From assembly GCA_937884235.1 (NCBI GenBank), contig CALGBT010000642.1, positions 1 through 24,135 on the forward strand: DNA of 24,135 nucleotides, written 5' to 3'. The translations under genes were made by a program, and so were the position numbers. A model generated the notes under the pieces. That model was not told where the DNA came from, ran no database searches, and saw nothing but the letters and a program-made list of their open reading frames with translations. Of the stretch, positions 7,644 to 14,367 are shown piece after piece (position 1 is the stretch's first letter; each line of letters starts with the position of its first letter). This DNA comes from an uncultured Pseudomonadota bacterium (GTDB taxonomy: Bacteria; Myxococcota_A; UBA9042; CAIXZC01).

Positions 7644-8888
7644 CTATGCCAACAGCACGCCCGCTTTGTAGACCTCCGCAACCGGATTGCCCCCGTACAG
7701 GTAGAGGGCGTCCTCCCAGTCGGCGGTATCCAGGATCAGGAAATCTGCAGTGATGCCGGGTCTTAGATGCCCCGCAGTGTTCTGGCGATTGATGGCCGTT
7801 GCCGCCCCTCGGGTCATTGTCCAGAGGGCCTGGGCCGGGGCCAGACCACAATAGGTGCAAGCCAGTGTGCCCATGAGCCAGAGATTCTGCGTGTAGCTGC
7901 TGCCGGGGTTGTAGTCCGTAGAAATGGCAACGGTGGCACCGGCATCGATGAAGAGTTTCCCGTTGGGATAGCGGGACTTGCCAAGGAAGAAGGTGGCCCC
8001 TGGAAGGAGCACCGCCGCAGTTCCCGCCTGGGTCAGGGCGTCAGCATCGGCCCGGGTGGCGTGGTCCAGGTGATCGGCACTCACCGCCTCCATTTCGGCG
8101 GCCAGCAGAGTGGCTCCAGTGTGGGTCAGCTGTTCGGCGTGGACCTTGCGGGCGAGTCCTGCGGCTCGGGCCGCAGCGAGTATTGCCCGGGCCTCGGCAA
8201 CGGAGAAAGCCCCTTCCTCGACAAAGACGTCGCAGAATTCGGCCAGCTGTCGCCGCGCAACCTCGGGGATCATCTCGCGGCAGAGTTGGTCAATGTAGCG
8301 TTCGCGGTGCTCTCGGTGCTCGGGGGGCACGATGTGGGCTCCCAGGAAGGTGCCGACGATGTCCAAGGGATGCTCGCGCTGCAGGGACCTGATGACCTCG
8401 AGGATCTTCAACTCGTGTTCGGCGCTGAGTCCGTAGCCAGATTTGATCTCAACGGTAGTGACTCCCATCCGAGCAAAGCCGTCGAGGCGTTTCAGTCCCG
8501 ACTGCAGCAACTCGTCAGCGCTGGTCGTGCGGGTGGCTCCGACAGTGCTGGCAATTCCGCCACCAGCCCGGGCGATCTCCTCGTAGCTCGCGCCGGCGGC
8601 TCGCATGGCGAACTCATGGGCGCGACTGCCACCGAACACCAGATGGGTGTGGCATTCCACCAGTCCGGGCATGAGCACCCGCCCTCCGGCGTCGACCCGG
8701 CGTGCCCCGGAGGCCATGGCTGGTGGCAATTCGTCAGCTGGCCCGAGCCAGCGCACCAGTCCACCGTCGATGAGCAGGGCCGCGTCATCAACGAGGCCCA
8801 GGACCCTTCCCCCCACCGGCGATCGAAAGTCTCGCAGGGTGGTATCCATGGTGAGTAGTTGCCCGATGTTCTCAATCAGTGTGCGCAT
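7644..8888 (-). CDS. hutI: imidazolonepropionase HutI
   Basis: The product is a 414-residue cytoplasmic amidohydrolase that opens 4-imidazolone-5-propanoate to N-formimino-L-glutamate, the third step of histidine degradation. Family features are E-C-H-T-H-L-V-F (metal ligands H80, H82), G-G-S-R-A-H-E-F, G-G-G-I-A-S-T-V, E-I-K-S-G-Y-G-L, F-L-G-A-H, K-V-H-A-E-Q-L and I-S-T-D-Y-N-P-G-S. Length is normal. The ATG at 8888 has GGAGG about 6 nt upstream; a longer open frame reaches to 9005 but adds a low-complexity Pro/Arg/Ser stretch and has no ribosome site. No hutH, hutU or hutG is adjacent, so the pathway must be scattered if complete. Confidence 0.95.
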   Translation of the reverse strand: MRTLIENIGQLLTMDTTLRDFRSPVGGRVLGLVDDAALLIDGGLVRWLGPADELPPAMASGARRVDAGGRVLMPGLVECHTHLVFGGSRAHEFAMRAAGASYEEIARAGGGIASTVGATRTTSADELLQSGLKRLDGFARMGVTTVEIKSGYGLSAEHELKILEVIRSLQREHPLDIVGTFLGAHIVPPEHREHRERYIDQLCREMIPEVARRQLAEFCDVFVEEGAFSVAEARAILAAARAAGLARKVHAEQLTHTGATLLAAEMEAVSADHLDHATRADADALTQAGTAAVLLPGATFFLGKSRYPNGKLFIDAGATVAISTDYNPGSSYTQNLWLMGTLACTYCGLAPAQALWTMTRGAATAINRQNTAGHLRPGITADFLILDTADWEDALYLYGGNPVAEVYKAGVLLA

Positions 8889-8907
8889 TCCCGCCTCCGC
8901 TGCGTCC

Positions 8908-8936
8908 ACGATAGCGGATCGGAATGGGGAGGGCAA
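8908..8936 (-). promoter_or_regulatory. sigma70-like promoter for hutI
   Basis: On the minus strand TTGCCC (8936-8931) and TATCGT (8913-8908) are separated by 17 nt. The start would be near 8901, only about 13 nt before the ATG, with GGAGG in between. Confidence 0.45.
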
Positions 8937-8959
8937 CGGGGGAGGTGACGGGCGAGAAG

Positions 8960-9021
8960 TAAGGAGCACTGCTGGGCCCGCGGAGGTTCTTCGTCTGCGC
9001 GGCACTTCCCTCGGGATGACA
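8960..9021. repeat. possible dispersed intergenic repeat element
   Basis: Read on the minus strand, the segment begins TGTCATCCCGAG (9021-9010) and later holds GAAGAACCTCCGCGGGCCC (8992-8974). The order 'TGTCAT-CC-GAG ... GAAGAA-C-TC' resembles a short intergenic repeat that I know from many environmental bacterial genomes. There is only one copy here, so its repeat nature rests on resemblance. It fills the gap between the divergent hutI and phosphoesterase promoters. Confidence 0.4.
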
Positions 9022-9040
9022 TGGGAGGGTGTTAATATGG

Positions 9041-9069
9041 TTTACGCGGTGGTTGCCGTGGGTTAGAAT
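9041..9069 (+). promoter_or_regulatory. sigma70-like promoter for the metallophosphoesterase gene
   Basis: TTTACG at 9041-9046 and TAGAAT at 9064-9069 are separated by 17 nt. The start would be near 9076, about 19 nt before the ATG at 9095. The -35 box is weak. Confidence 0.45.
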
Positions 9070-9094
9070 GGCCCGGTTGATGTGGGGGGGACGC

Positions 9095-9832
9095 ATGAAA
9101 ATCGGCATCGTGTCGGATGTCCATTCGAATATGGAAGCGCTTGCGGCAGCGCTCAGCTACCTCGATGAGCAGCAGGTGGAGCAGATTGTCTGTCTGGGGG
9201 ATGTTGTCGGGTACGGGCCCAGTCCTAACGAATGCTGCGAGATGTTGCAGGAAGTCAATGCTGTTACGCTGCTAGGCAATCATGACGCGGCTGTCATTGG
9301 GGCGATGTCCACGGAGTACTACTACGACGCAGCCCGTCTGGCCATCCAGTGGACTCGCCGCCAGCTTTCCACGCACAATCTGGAATGGCTCTACCAGCTC
9401 CCCTATACCTACCGACGCCCCAAAGAAGACGTGAGCTTCTTTCATTCAGCCCCCATCTGCCCCAGCGGTTATTTCTACGTCGTATTCAAGGACGATGCCC
9501 AGGCTCACATCCGTATGTTTGACAAGCTGACCGGGCTCTCCTTGCTTGGTCACTCGCATCTGGTGCGTGCCTTCCGCCTGTCCGATGGCAAGGCCAAGGA
9601 GACACAGGTCACCGAAATTAGACGTGAAGAGGATGTGCGTTACATCGCCAGTGTGGGCAGTACCGGGCAACCTCGTGACCGCAATCCCAATGGCTCGGTA
9701 GCGCTCTACGAGAGCGATTCTGGCGAGTTGCTGATACACCGTTTCGACTACGATCGGGAGGCCACTGTGGCCAAAATAGCGGAAGCTGGGCTGGAGTCAC
9801 GGTTTGGCGAACGTTTGCTCACCGGATCATAA
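9095..9832 (+). CDS. calcineurin-like metallophosphoesterase
   Basis: The product has 245 residues and belongs to the compact metallophosphoesterase group (Metallophos_2, YfcE/MJ0936-like). All metal-binding motifs are present: S-D-V-H (D8, H10), G-D-V-V-G-Y-G-P (D36), G-N-H-D (62-64), F-H-S-A-P (H117) and G-H-S-H (H153, H155). Such enzymes hydrolyse phosphodiesters or phosphomonoesters; the natural substrate cannot be read from the sequence. I chose the ATG at 9095 because a run of G residues is placed as a ribosome site and because M-K-I-G-I-V-S-D-V-H is the normal family start. An upstream in-frame start at 9029 would precede the promoter. There is no signal peptide, so it acts in the cytoplasm. 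The next gene begins 30 nt downstream. Confidence 0.9.
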   Translation: MKIGIVSDVHSNMEALAAALSYLDEQQVEQIVCLGDVVGYGPSPNECCEMLQEVNAVTLLGNHDAAVIGAMSTEYYYDAARLAIQWTRRQLSTHNLEWLYQLPYTYRRPKEDVSFFHSAPICPSGYFYVVFKDDAQAHIRMFDKLTGLSLLGHSHLVRAFRLSDGKAKETQVTEIRREEDVRYIASVGSTGQPRDRNPNGSVALYESDSGELLIHRFDYDREATVAKIAEAGLESRFGERLLTGS

Positions 9833-9862
9833 CTTCCTTCCAGGCCAAGGAGTTCTGCTCGA

Positions 9863-10573
9863 ATGCCTCGTCCGCTCCCAATGATCCTGTTGCTGGCCGT
9901 CTTTGTTGCGGTGGTGGGGCCGGTGCGAGCCTCCGACTCGACCATTGTCGAGAGGGCTTTCACCGGCTGGGTCGAGCGCGCCGGCATGGCCAGTGTCGAA
10001 GAGGTGCTGGTGTCGCAGGTGCCGTGTGGCTCCGACGTCTGCATGCAGTTCCAAGTGCCTGAGGTTCCGCGGGCTCGAATCTTAGTCCAGATAGTCGAAG
10101 TGGCTGCAGGCTTCGGCTTTGGCGCCGACGTGGTGAGGGCGAACATGATGGTGGACCACGTCAACCCCGAGATGGCTTCGGTGACCATAGTGACAAGGCA
10201 GCAGAAGGGCGGTCCAGATGCCGGGGAGCGGATGCAGATGGCCAATAACAACATGGCATTGCTGCGCGTGGCGGCGGGTTTGCATGAGTCTGGCGAGTTT
10301 CCCTCCGACCTGCGGCACATTGCCCGTGGCACCGCCTTCTACTACATCGCCGGCATTGTCATTGAGCAGACCCACTCAAGTCTCCATCTGGTCGCGCCGC
10401 CCGGTGCGCCTCCCCCCGCCCCGGCTCATCGCATTGAGGGCGCTCCGGGTTGCTACTGTATACCGCACCCAGCTTCCGGCGAGACTCGTCAGACCGGCTA
10501 CTTTGCCCGCTGGCAGACCTTCAGTCTTCGCTGCAACTGGGTTTGCACACCAGCGTCAAAACCGTTAGAATAA
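9863..10573 (+). CDS. exported protein of unknown family
   Basis: I do not recognise this 236-residue protein. It has a signal peptide (hydrophobic 6-20, cleavage near V-R-A-S). The mature part has six cysteines in three close pairs: C55-x4-C60, C197-x-C199 and C224-x3-C228, which suggests three disulfides in the periplasm. A helical stretch around 128-168 contains the polar run A-N-N-N-M-A-L-L-R-V-A-A-G-L. A Pro-rich linker at 179-188 precedes the Cys-rich tail. AAGGAG lies about 10 nt before the ATG. The gene follows the phosphoesterase by 30 nt, and the promoter of the next lipoprotein gene lies inside its last codons. GC-rich codon use like its neighbours supports a real gene. Confidence 0.75.
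   Translation: MPRPLPMILLLAVFVAVVGPVRASDSTIVERAFTGWVERAGMASVEEVLVSQVPCGSDVCMQFQVPEVPRARILVQIVEVAAGFGFGADVVRANMMVDHVNPEMASVTIVTRQQKGGPDAGERMQMANNNMALLRVAAGLHESGEFPSDLRHIARGTAFYYIAGIVIEQTHSSLHLVAPPGAPPPAPAHRIEGAPGCYCIPHPASGETRQTGYFARWQTFSLRCNWVCTPASKPLE
10543..10571 (+). promoter_or_regulatory. sigma70-like promoter inside the end of the upstream gene
   Basis: TTGCAC at 10543-10548 and TAGAAT at 10566-10571 are separated by 17 nt. The -10 box ends 2 nt before the upstream stop codon is complete. The start would be near 10578, leaving a leader of about 40 nt before the ATG at 10618. Confidence 0.55.
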
Positions 10574-10587
10574 GCGCCAATGCCGGA

Positions 10588-10609
10588 CCACCGGGGAACC
10601 ACCCCGTGG
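10588..10609 (+). promoter_or_regulatory. leader hairpin next to the ribosome binding site
   Basis: CGGGG (10592-10596) pairs with CCCCG (10602-10606) across a 5-nt loop. The stem extends past one bulged C by CCA (10588-10590) with TGG (10607-10609). The last two G residues overlap the Shine-Dalgarno GGAGG (10608-10612), so folding could limit access to it. Regulation is inferred. Confidence 0.4.
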
Positions 10610-10617
10610 AGGAATGA

Positions 10618-13500
10618 ATGAAGCACCTTTTGCTCGTGCTGTGTGGCCTTGTACTGTGCTGCGTACCCGCATGCGGGTCGTCGGAAGGCGACAATGTTAT
10701 CGACCCGGCGGATGCCGATGCGCACCGGCCGGGGGACATCTCCATTCTGCCCGATGATTCTTCTCTCCAGGAGGTGGGCCAGGACTCAAGCGCGGGTGAT
10801 GCGCCCGAGTGGGACTTCGGTCCAGGTGACCTTGGCTATGATTGGGGCAAGGTTGACGAGGACCTCATGGTTTCACCAGATGCTCTTGGCAACTCCTGCT
10901 CCAAGGATTCTGACTGTGTTAACGTGGTGCTGGAGTTGGCGCCTTGCCAGCGAGCTGTTTGCAACAAGCATCTGGGCGAGTGTATGCCTGGTCCCCGGTC
11001 CCCCGGAGAGGCTTGCGACGATGGTAACGAGTGTACTCTGAAGACTGCCTGCACGGCCGACGGTCTTTGCCTGGGAGTCACCTTGCCCTGCGACGACGGG
11101 AACCTTTGCACTACCGATTCCTGCAAGGCTGACAAGGGCTGCGTCTTCGTGCCCAACGACAACGTTTGCGACGATGGCAACTCGTGCACCAAGAGCGACC
11201 GATGCCAGAGCAATGCCTGCGTTGGGGAGCCGGGCGCTGAGTGTGCCTGTGGAGATGACGACGAGTGCACCAAGTTCGACGACGGCAACCTCTGCAATGG
11301 TACCGTGAAGTGCCTGTTTGGTGAGTGCAAAGTGCCGCAGTCATCGGTGAAGGTATGCCCCAACACCAGCGAGAGTCCGTGCGTCAAGAACCTCTGTGAT
11401 GCCGATACCGGAGCATGTGCCATGGTCGTCCGGGAGAACGGCCGGCCCTGCGATGATAACGATGCCTGCACCGTGGGGGATCTCTGCAAGCAGGGGCTGT
11501 GCGTCGGTTCGGCACCACGCTCCTGTGATGACGGCAACTCCTGCACCGTAGATTCTTGCGACCCCATCACCGGCTGTCTCGCCGACTTCTCACTCTATCC
11601 ATGTAATGACGGTGACGGGTGCACAGTTAACGACCACTGCAAGGAAGGGGTCTGTTTGCCGGGATCCTCCAACCAGTGCGATGCCAAGACCTGTTTTCCC
11701 AAGTGGAACCTGAGCTGCGGTGGCAGCGATGCCTGGAATACGTCCGGTGAGGGATCCACCGACAACGTGAACTCCTATTCCTGCACCCCTGACAAGCTGG
11801 CGGGTCCAGAGTATACGGCGTCGTTTGTGGCACCGTATGATGGCGTTGCCACGGCCGCCGTGACCAGCGCCGAAATGGAGACGCGCCTGCTGTTGCTGGA
11901 GGCCAAAGGGACTGGCTGTGATGGCAGCAATTGTCGGGCGGCAAGCCCCGGTGTGCTCAGCTTCGACATGTTCGCCGGGCAGGTCTACTACTTTGTGGTG
12001 GACAGTCCCAACGCCGAGGGAGTGGACTATGGCTTGACCCTCGACTGTGTACCCCATAACGAGGCCCTTTGCGGCGATGGCGAGGACAATGATCTTGACG
12101 GTCTCTTCGACTGCGAGGACGTCGACTGTGCAGGCGACGCGGCTTGCCCCGAGCCGCACTGCAAGCCGGTTTGGACCATTGGCTGTGGGGCCACGGATTT
12201 CGGCTCCAATTATGGCATTGGCGGCACCAACGGCATCGTCACTTACAATAGCATCAAGGACAACAAGGGGTGCCTGGATAACCAGTGGGACTACACCGGA
12301 CCGGAGTTCGCCTATCGTTTTGATGCACCCGGGGATTTCAACGTAACGGTACGCCTTCAGGGTGAAACGGCACAGACCGATCTCTTGATTCTGCAGGACC
12401 AGGGTAATGGCTGCGACCCCACCGACTGCATCGCTTGGGGACTCAAGAAGGTGACCTTTCCTGCCAAGTCTGGGGAGAGCTACTTCCTGGTCATCGATGG
12501 CTACGCGCTGGCCCAGGGTTCCTTCACCATTGAGGTGGAGTGCCCGGCCTTCGTGGAGACCAATTGCCATGATGGACTGGACAATGATCTCGACTTGCTC
12601 ACTGACTGCGAAGACCCCGATTGCTACGGTGCGGTGGCATGCGTGGGTTTTTGCCAGCCTGCCAAGACGGTAGGTTGTGGTTTTCAGGAGGCCTTCGCCA
12701 ACTTTGGTTGGGGGAGTACCATGGCCATCGAAGAATATGAGTGCGCCCAGTGGGCCTACAGCGGCCCCGAGATGGCCTATCGGTTCAAGCCCCCATTTGA
12801 TACTGAGGTGCAGGTGAGTCTGGCATTGGAGAATGCTTCTACAGACCTCCTGGTAGTGGAGGGGCTGCTCTGCGACCCGTCCAACTGCATTGCCCATGGT
12901 TTGGACCACGTCAAGTTTGAGGCCAAAAAGGGCAGCGAGTACAACATCATTGTGGACGGGTACCAGGGCGCGCTGGGGACTTACAAGATGGCCATCGACT
13001 GCGTTTTTGCGAAGGAGACTTTCTGCGACGACGGTCTCGATGACGACGGCGACGGACTGGTTGATTGCGCCGACGAGGTTGACTGTGCCGGACAGGTTGC
13101 GTGTGCTAAGTGCAAGGCGCTCTATCCCATCGAATGTGGCGATACCGATGAGTGGACCACGGCCTCTCCAGACGTGACGGACGCAGTCTCCCATTACTCC
13201 TGCACCCTGGGACAGTACGACGGACCCGAGTTCGCGTATGTCTTCGAGCCCCAGGCGGACGGCCCCGTCTCCCTTCTCCTGACCTCGGAGCTATGGGATC
13301 TCGACCTCTTCGTCCTGGTTGACAAGGGTCACGGCTGCAATCCCACAAGTTGCCTTGCCTGGGGCACCAATCAGGTTCTCTTTGATGGCGTGGCGGGTAC
13401 CAAGTACTACGTTGTCGTGGATGGCTACGGGAAGGCTCCGTCGCAGTTCGGCCCCAACTACGGCATTGGTGACTATACGCTCACTGTTACTTGCCCTTGA
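10618..13500 (+). CDS. large Cys-rich lipoprotein, CTDC-type and beta-sandwich repeats
   Basis: The product has 960 residues and a lipoprotein signal (lipobox V-P-A-C19). Residues 20-93 are an acidic tether. Residues 94-354 hold about ten short Cys-rich units of the form C-D-D-G-N-x-C-T-x-D-x-C, like the Dictyostelium CTDC repeat (PF00526). Four similar units of about 150 residues follow (359-510, 515-675, 679-829, 832-960). Each has a beta-rich core resembling PPC-type domains, with a G-P-E-(F/Y/M) motif and a conserved C-x4-C loop (G-C-D-P-T-D-C style). The first three end in an acidic linker D-N-D-x-D-G-L-x-D-C-x-D that probably binds calcium. Beyond the lipidated Cys there are 76 cysteines, an even number. 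No catalytic motif is seen; a surface adhesion or structural role is inferred. GGAGG lies just before the ATG. Its last 14 nt overlap the convergent lipA. Confidence 0.88.
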   Translation: MKHLLLVLCGLVLCCVPACGSSEGDNVIDPADADAHRPGDISILPDDSSLQEVGQDSSAGDAPEWDFGPGDLGYDWGKVDEDLMVSPDALGNSCSKDSDCVNVVLELAPCQRAVCNKHLGECMPGPRSPGEACDDGNECTLKTACTADGLCLGVTLPCDDGNLCTTDSCKADKGCVFVPNDNVCDDGNSCTKSDRCQSNACVGEPGAECACGDDDECTKFDDGNLCNGTVKCLFGECKVPQSSVKVCPNTSESPCVKNLCDADTGACAMVVRENGRPCDDNDACTVGDLCKQGLCVGSAPRSCDDGNSCTVDSCDPITGCLADFSLYPCNDGDGCTVNDHCKEGVCLPGSSNQCDAKTCFPKWNLSCGGSDAWNTSGEGSTDNVNSYSCTPDKLAGPEYTASFVAPYDGVATAAVTSAEMETRLLLLEAKGTGCDGSNCRAASPGVLSFDMFAGQVYYFVVDSPNAEGVDYGLTLDCVPHNEALCGDGEDNDLDGLFDCEDVDCAGDAACPEPHCKPVWTIGCGATDFGSNYGIGGTNGIVTYNSIKDNKGCLDNQWDYTGPEFAYRFDAPGDFNVTVRLQGETAQTDLLILQDQGNGCDPTDCIAWGLKKVTFPAKSGESYFLVIDGYALAQGSFTIEVECPAFVETNCHDGLDNDLDLLTDCEDPDCYGAVACVGFCQPAKTVGCGFQEAFANFGWGSTMAIEEYECAQWAYSGPEMAYRFKPPFDTEVQVSLALENASTDLLVVEGLLCDPSNCIAHGLDHVKFEAKKGSEYNIIVDGYQGALGTYKMAIDCVFAKETFCDDGLDDDGDGLVDCADEVDCAGQVACAKCKALYPIECGDTDEWTTASPDVTDAVSHYSCTLGQYDGPEFAYVFEPQADGPVSLLLTSELWDLDLFVLVDKGHGCNPTSCLAWGTNQVLFDGVAGTKYYVVVDGYGKAPSQFGPNYGIGDYTLTVTCP
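11692..13497 (+). repeat. four tandem C-x4-C beta-sandwich units
   Basis: The units begin at 11692, 12160, 12652 and 13111, with a spacing of about 460-490 nt. They are similar at protein level and diverged at DNA level, so the duplications are old. The last unit lacks the acidic linker. Confidence 0.75.
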
Positions 13501-14362
13501 GGGTGCTCCCGGCAAACTGATCAGCCCGATAGCTTGAGCGCACCAGTGGTCCCGAAGCCACTGATTCATACCCCATGGAGCGGGCCACCGCTGCCAGTTC
13601 TGCAAACTCCTCAGGGGTCCAGTAGCGCGCCACTGGGCAATGGTTCCTCGTGGGGGCCAGATATTGGCCCATCGCCAGATGTCTGGTGCCCACCCCATAG
13701 GCCTCAGCGAGGGTCTCTTCCACTTCCTCCCTGGTCTCCCCCAGGCCCAGTAACAAGGCGGTCTTGATGCCGGGACCATGCTCGGAGTCGGCCAGGGTCC
13801 GCAGGACGGTGAGGGAGCGTTCATATGATGCTCGTTGGTCCCGGCACTGCGAGGTGAGGCGGGCAATCGTTTCCAGGTTGTGGCCGACGATATGGGCACC
13901 GGACTCACGGATGGTGGAGAGTGCCTCTCTGTTGCCCTGGAGGTCGGGTATGAGTAACTCCACCGTGACCTTGGGAGCCTGTCGGCGGATGGCTTGCACG
14001 GTCTGGGCGAAGTGGTTGGCTCCACCATCGGGCAAGTCGTCCCGGGTCACCGATGTCAGTACCGCGTAGCGTAACCCCAACTCCGCGATGGCACTGGCCA
14101 CGGCATGGGGCTCGGCGGGGTCAGGCCGAGCGGGATGGTTGGTGGATTCCACCGCGCAGAAACCGCAGTTGCGCGTGCACTCTTTGCCCAGGAGCATAAT
14201 GGTGGCTGTGCCACAAGCCCAGCACTCGGCAAGATTAGGGCACTTTGCGCCCGTGCATACGGTGTTCAGTCCGTGGCGCCGCAAGTGGCCCGCAACTTCC
14301 TTCAGCGCACCCCGATCCGAGGGCAGGCGAGTCTTTAACCACTGGGGTAGGCGTTTGGCCAT
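13487..14362 (-). CDS. lipA: lipoyl synthase LipA
   Basis: The product has 291 residues. It inserts two sulfur atoms into octanoyl groups on lipoyl-domain proteins, using S-adenosylmethionine and two [4Fe-4S] clusters. The auxiliary cluster motif C36-x4-C41-x5-C47, the radical-SAM motif C62-x3-C66-x2-C69 and the C-terminal R-S-S-Y-R-A (275-280, supplying the Ser ligand) are all intact. Length is normal for a short bacterial LipA. The ATG is 5 nt after the stop of the ceramidase-like gene, with only a weak ribosome site, so it is probably translated from the same message. LipB or LplA is not nearby. The 3' end overlaps the convergent lipoprotein gene by 14 nt. Confidence 0.96.
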   Translation of the reverse strand: MAKRLPQWLKTRLPSDRGALKEVAGHLRRHGLNTVCTGAKCPNLAECWACGTATIMLLGKECTRNCGFCAVESTNHPARPDPAEPHAVASAIAELGLRYAVLTSVTRDDLPDGGANHFAQTVQAIRRQAPKVTVELLIPDLQGNREALSTIRESGAHIVGHNLETIARLTSQCRDQRASYERSLTVLRTLADSEHGPGIKTALLLGLGETREEVEETLAEAYGVGTRHLAMGQYLAPTRNHCPVARYWTPEEFAELAAVARSMGYESVASGPLVRSSYRADQFAGSTLKGK

Positions 14363-14367
14363 GAATG

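Noticed and set aside
7644..8888. A histidine-utilisation operon
   Set aside because: Only hutI is present, with its own promoter and unrelated neighbours.
11590..13194. A 534-codon open frame on the minus strand opposite the Cys-rich lipoprotein
   Set aside because: There is no domain or signal, and the real gene on the plus strand is fully supported by repeats and lipobox.
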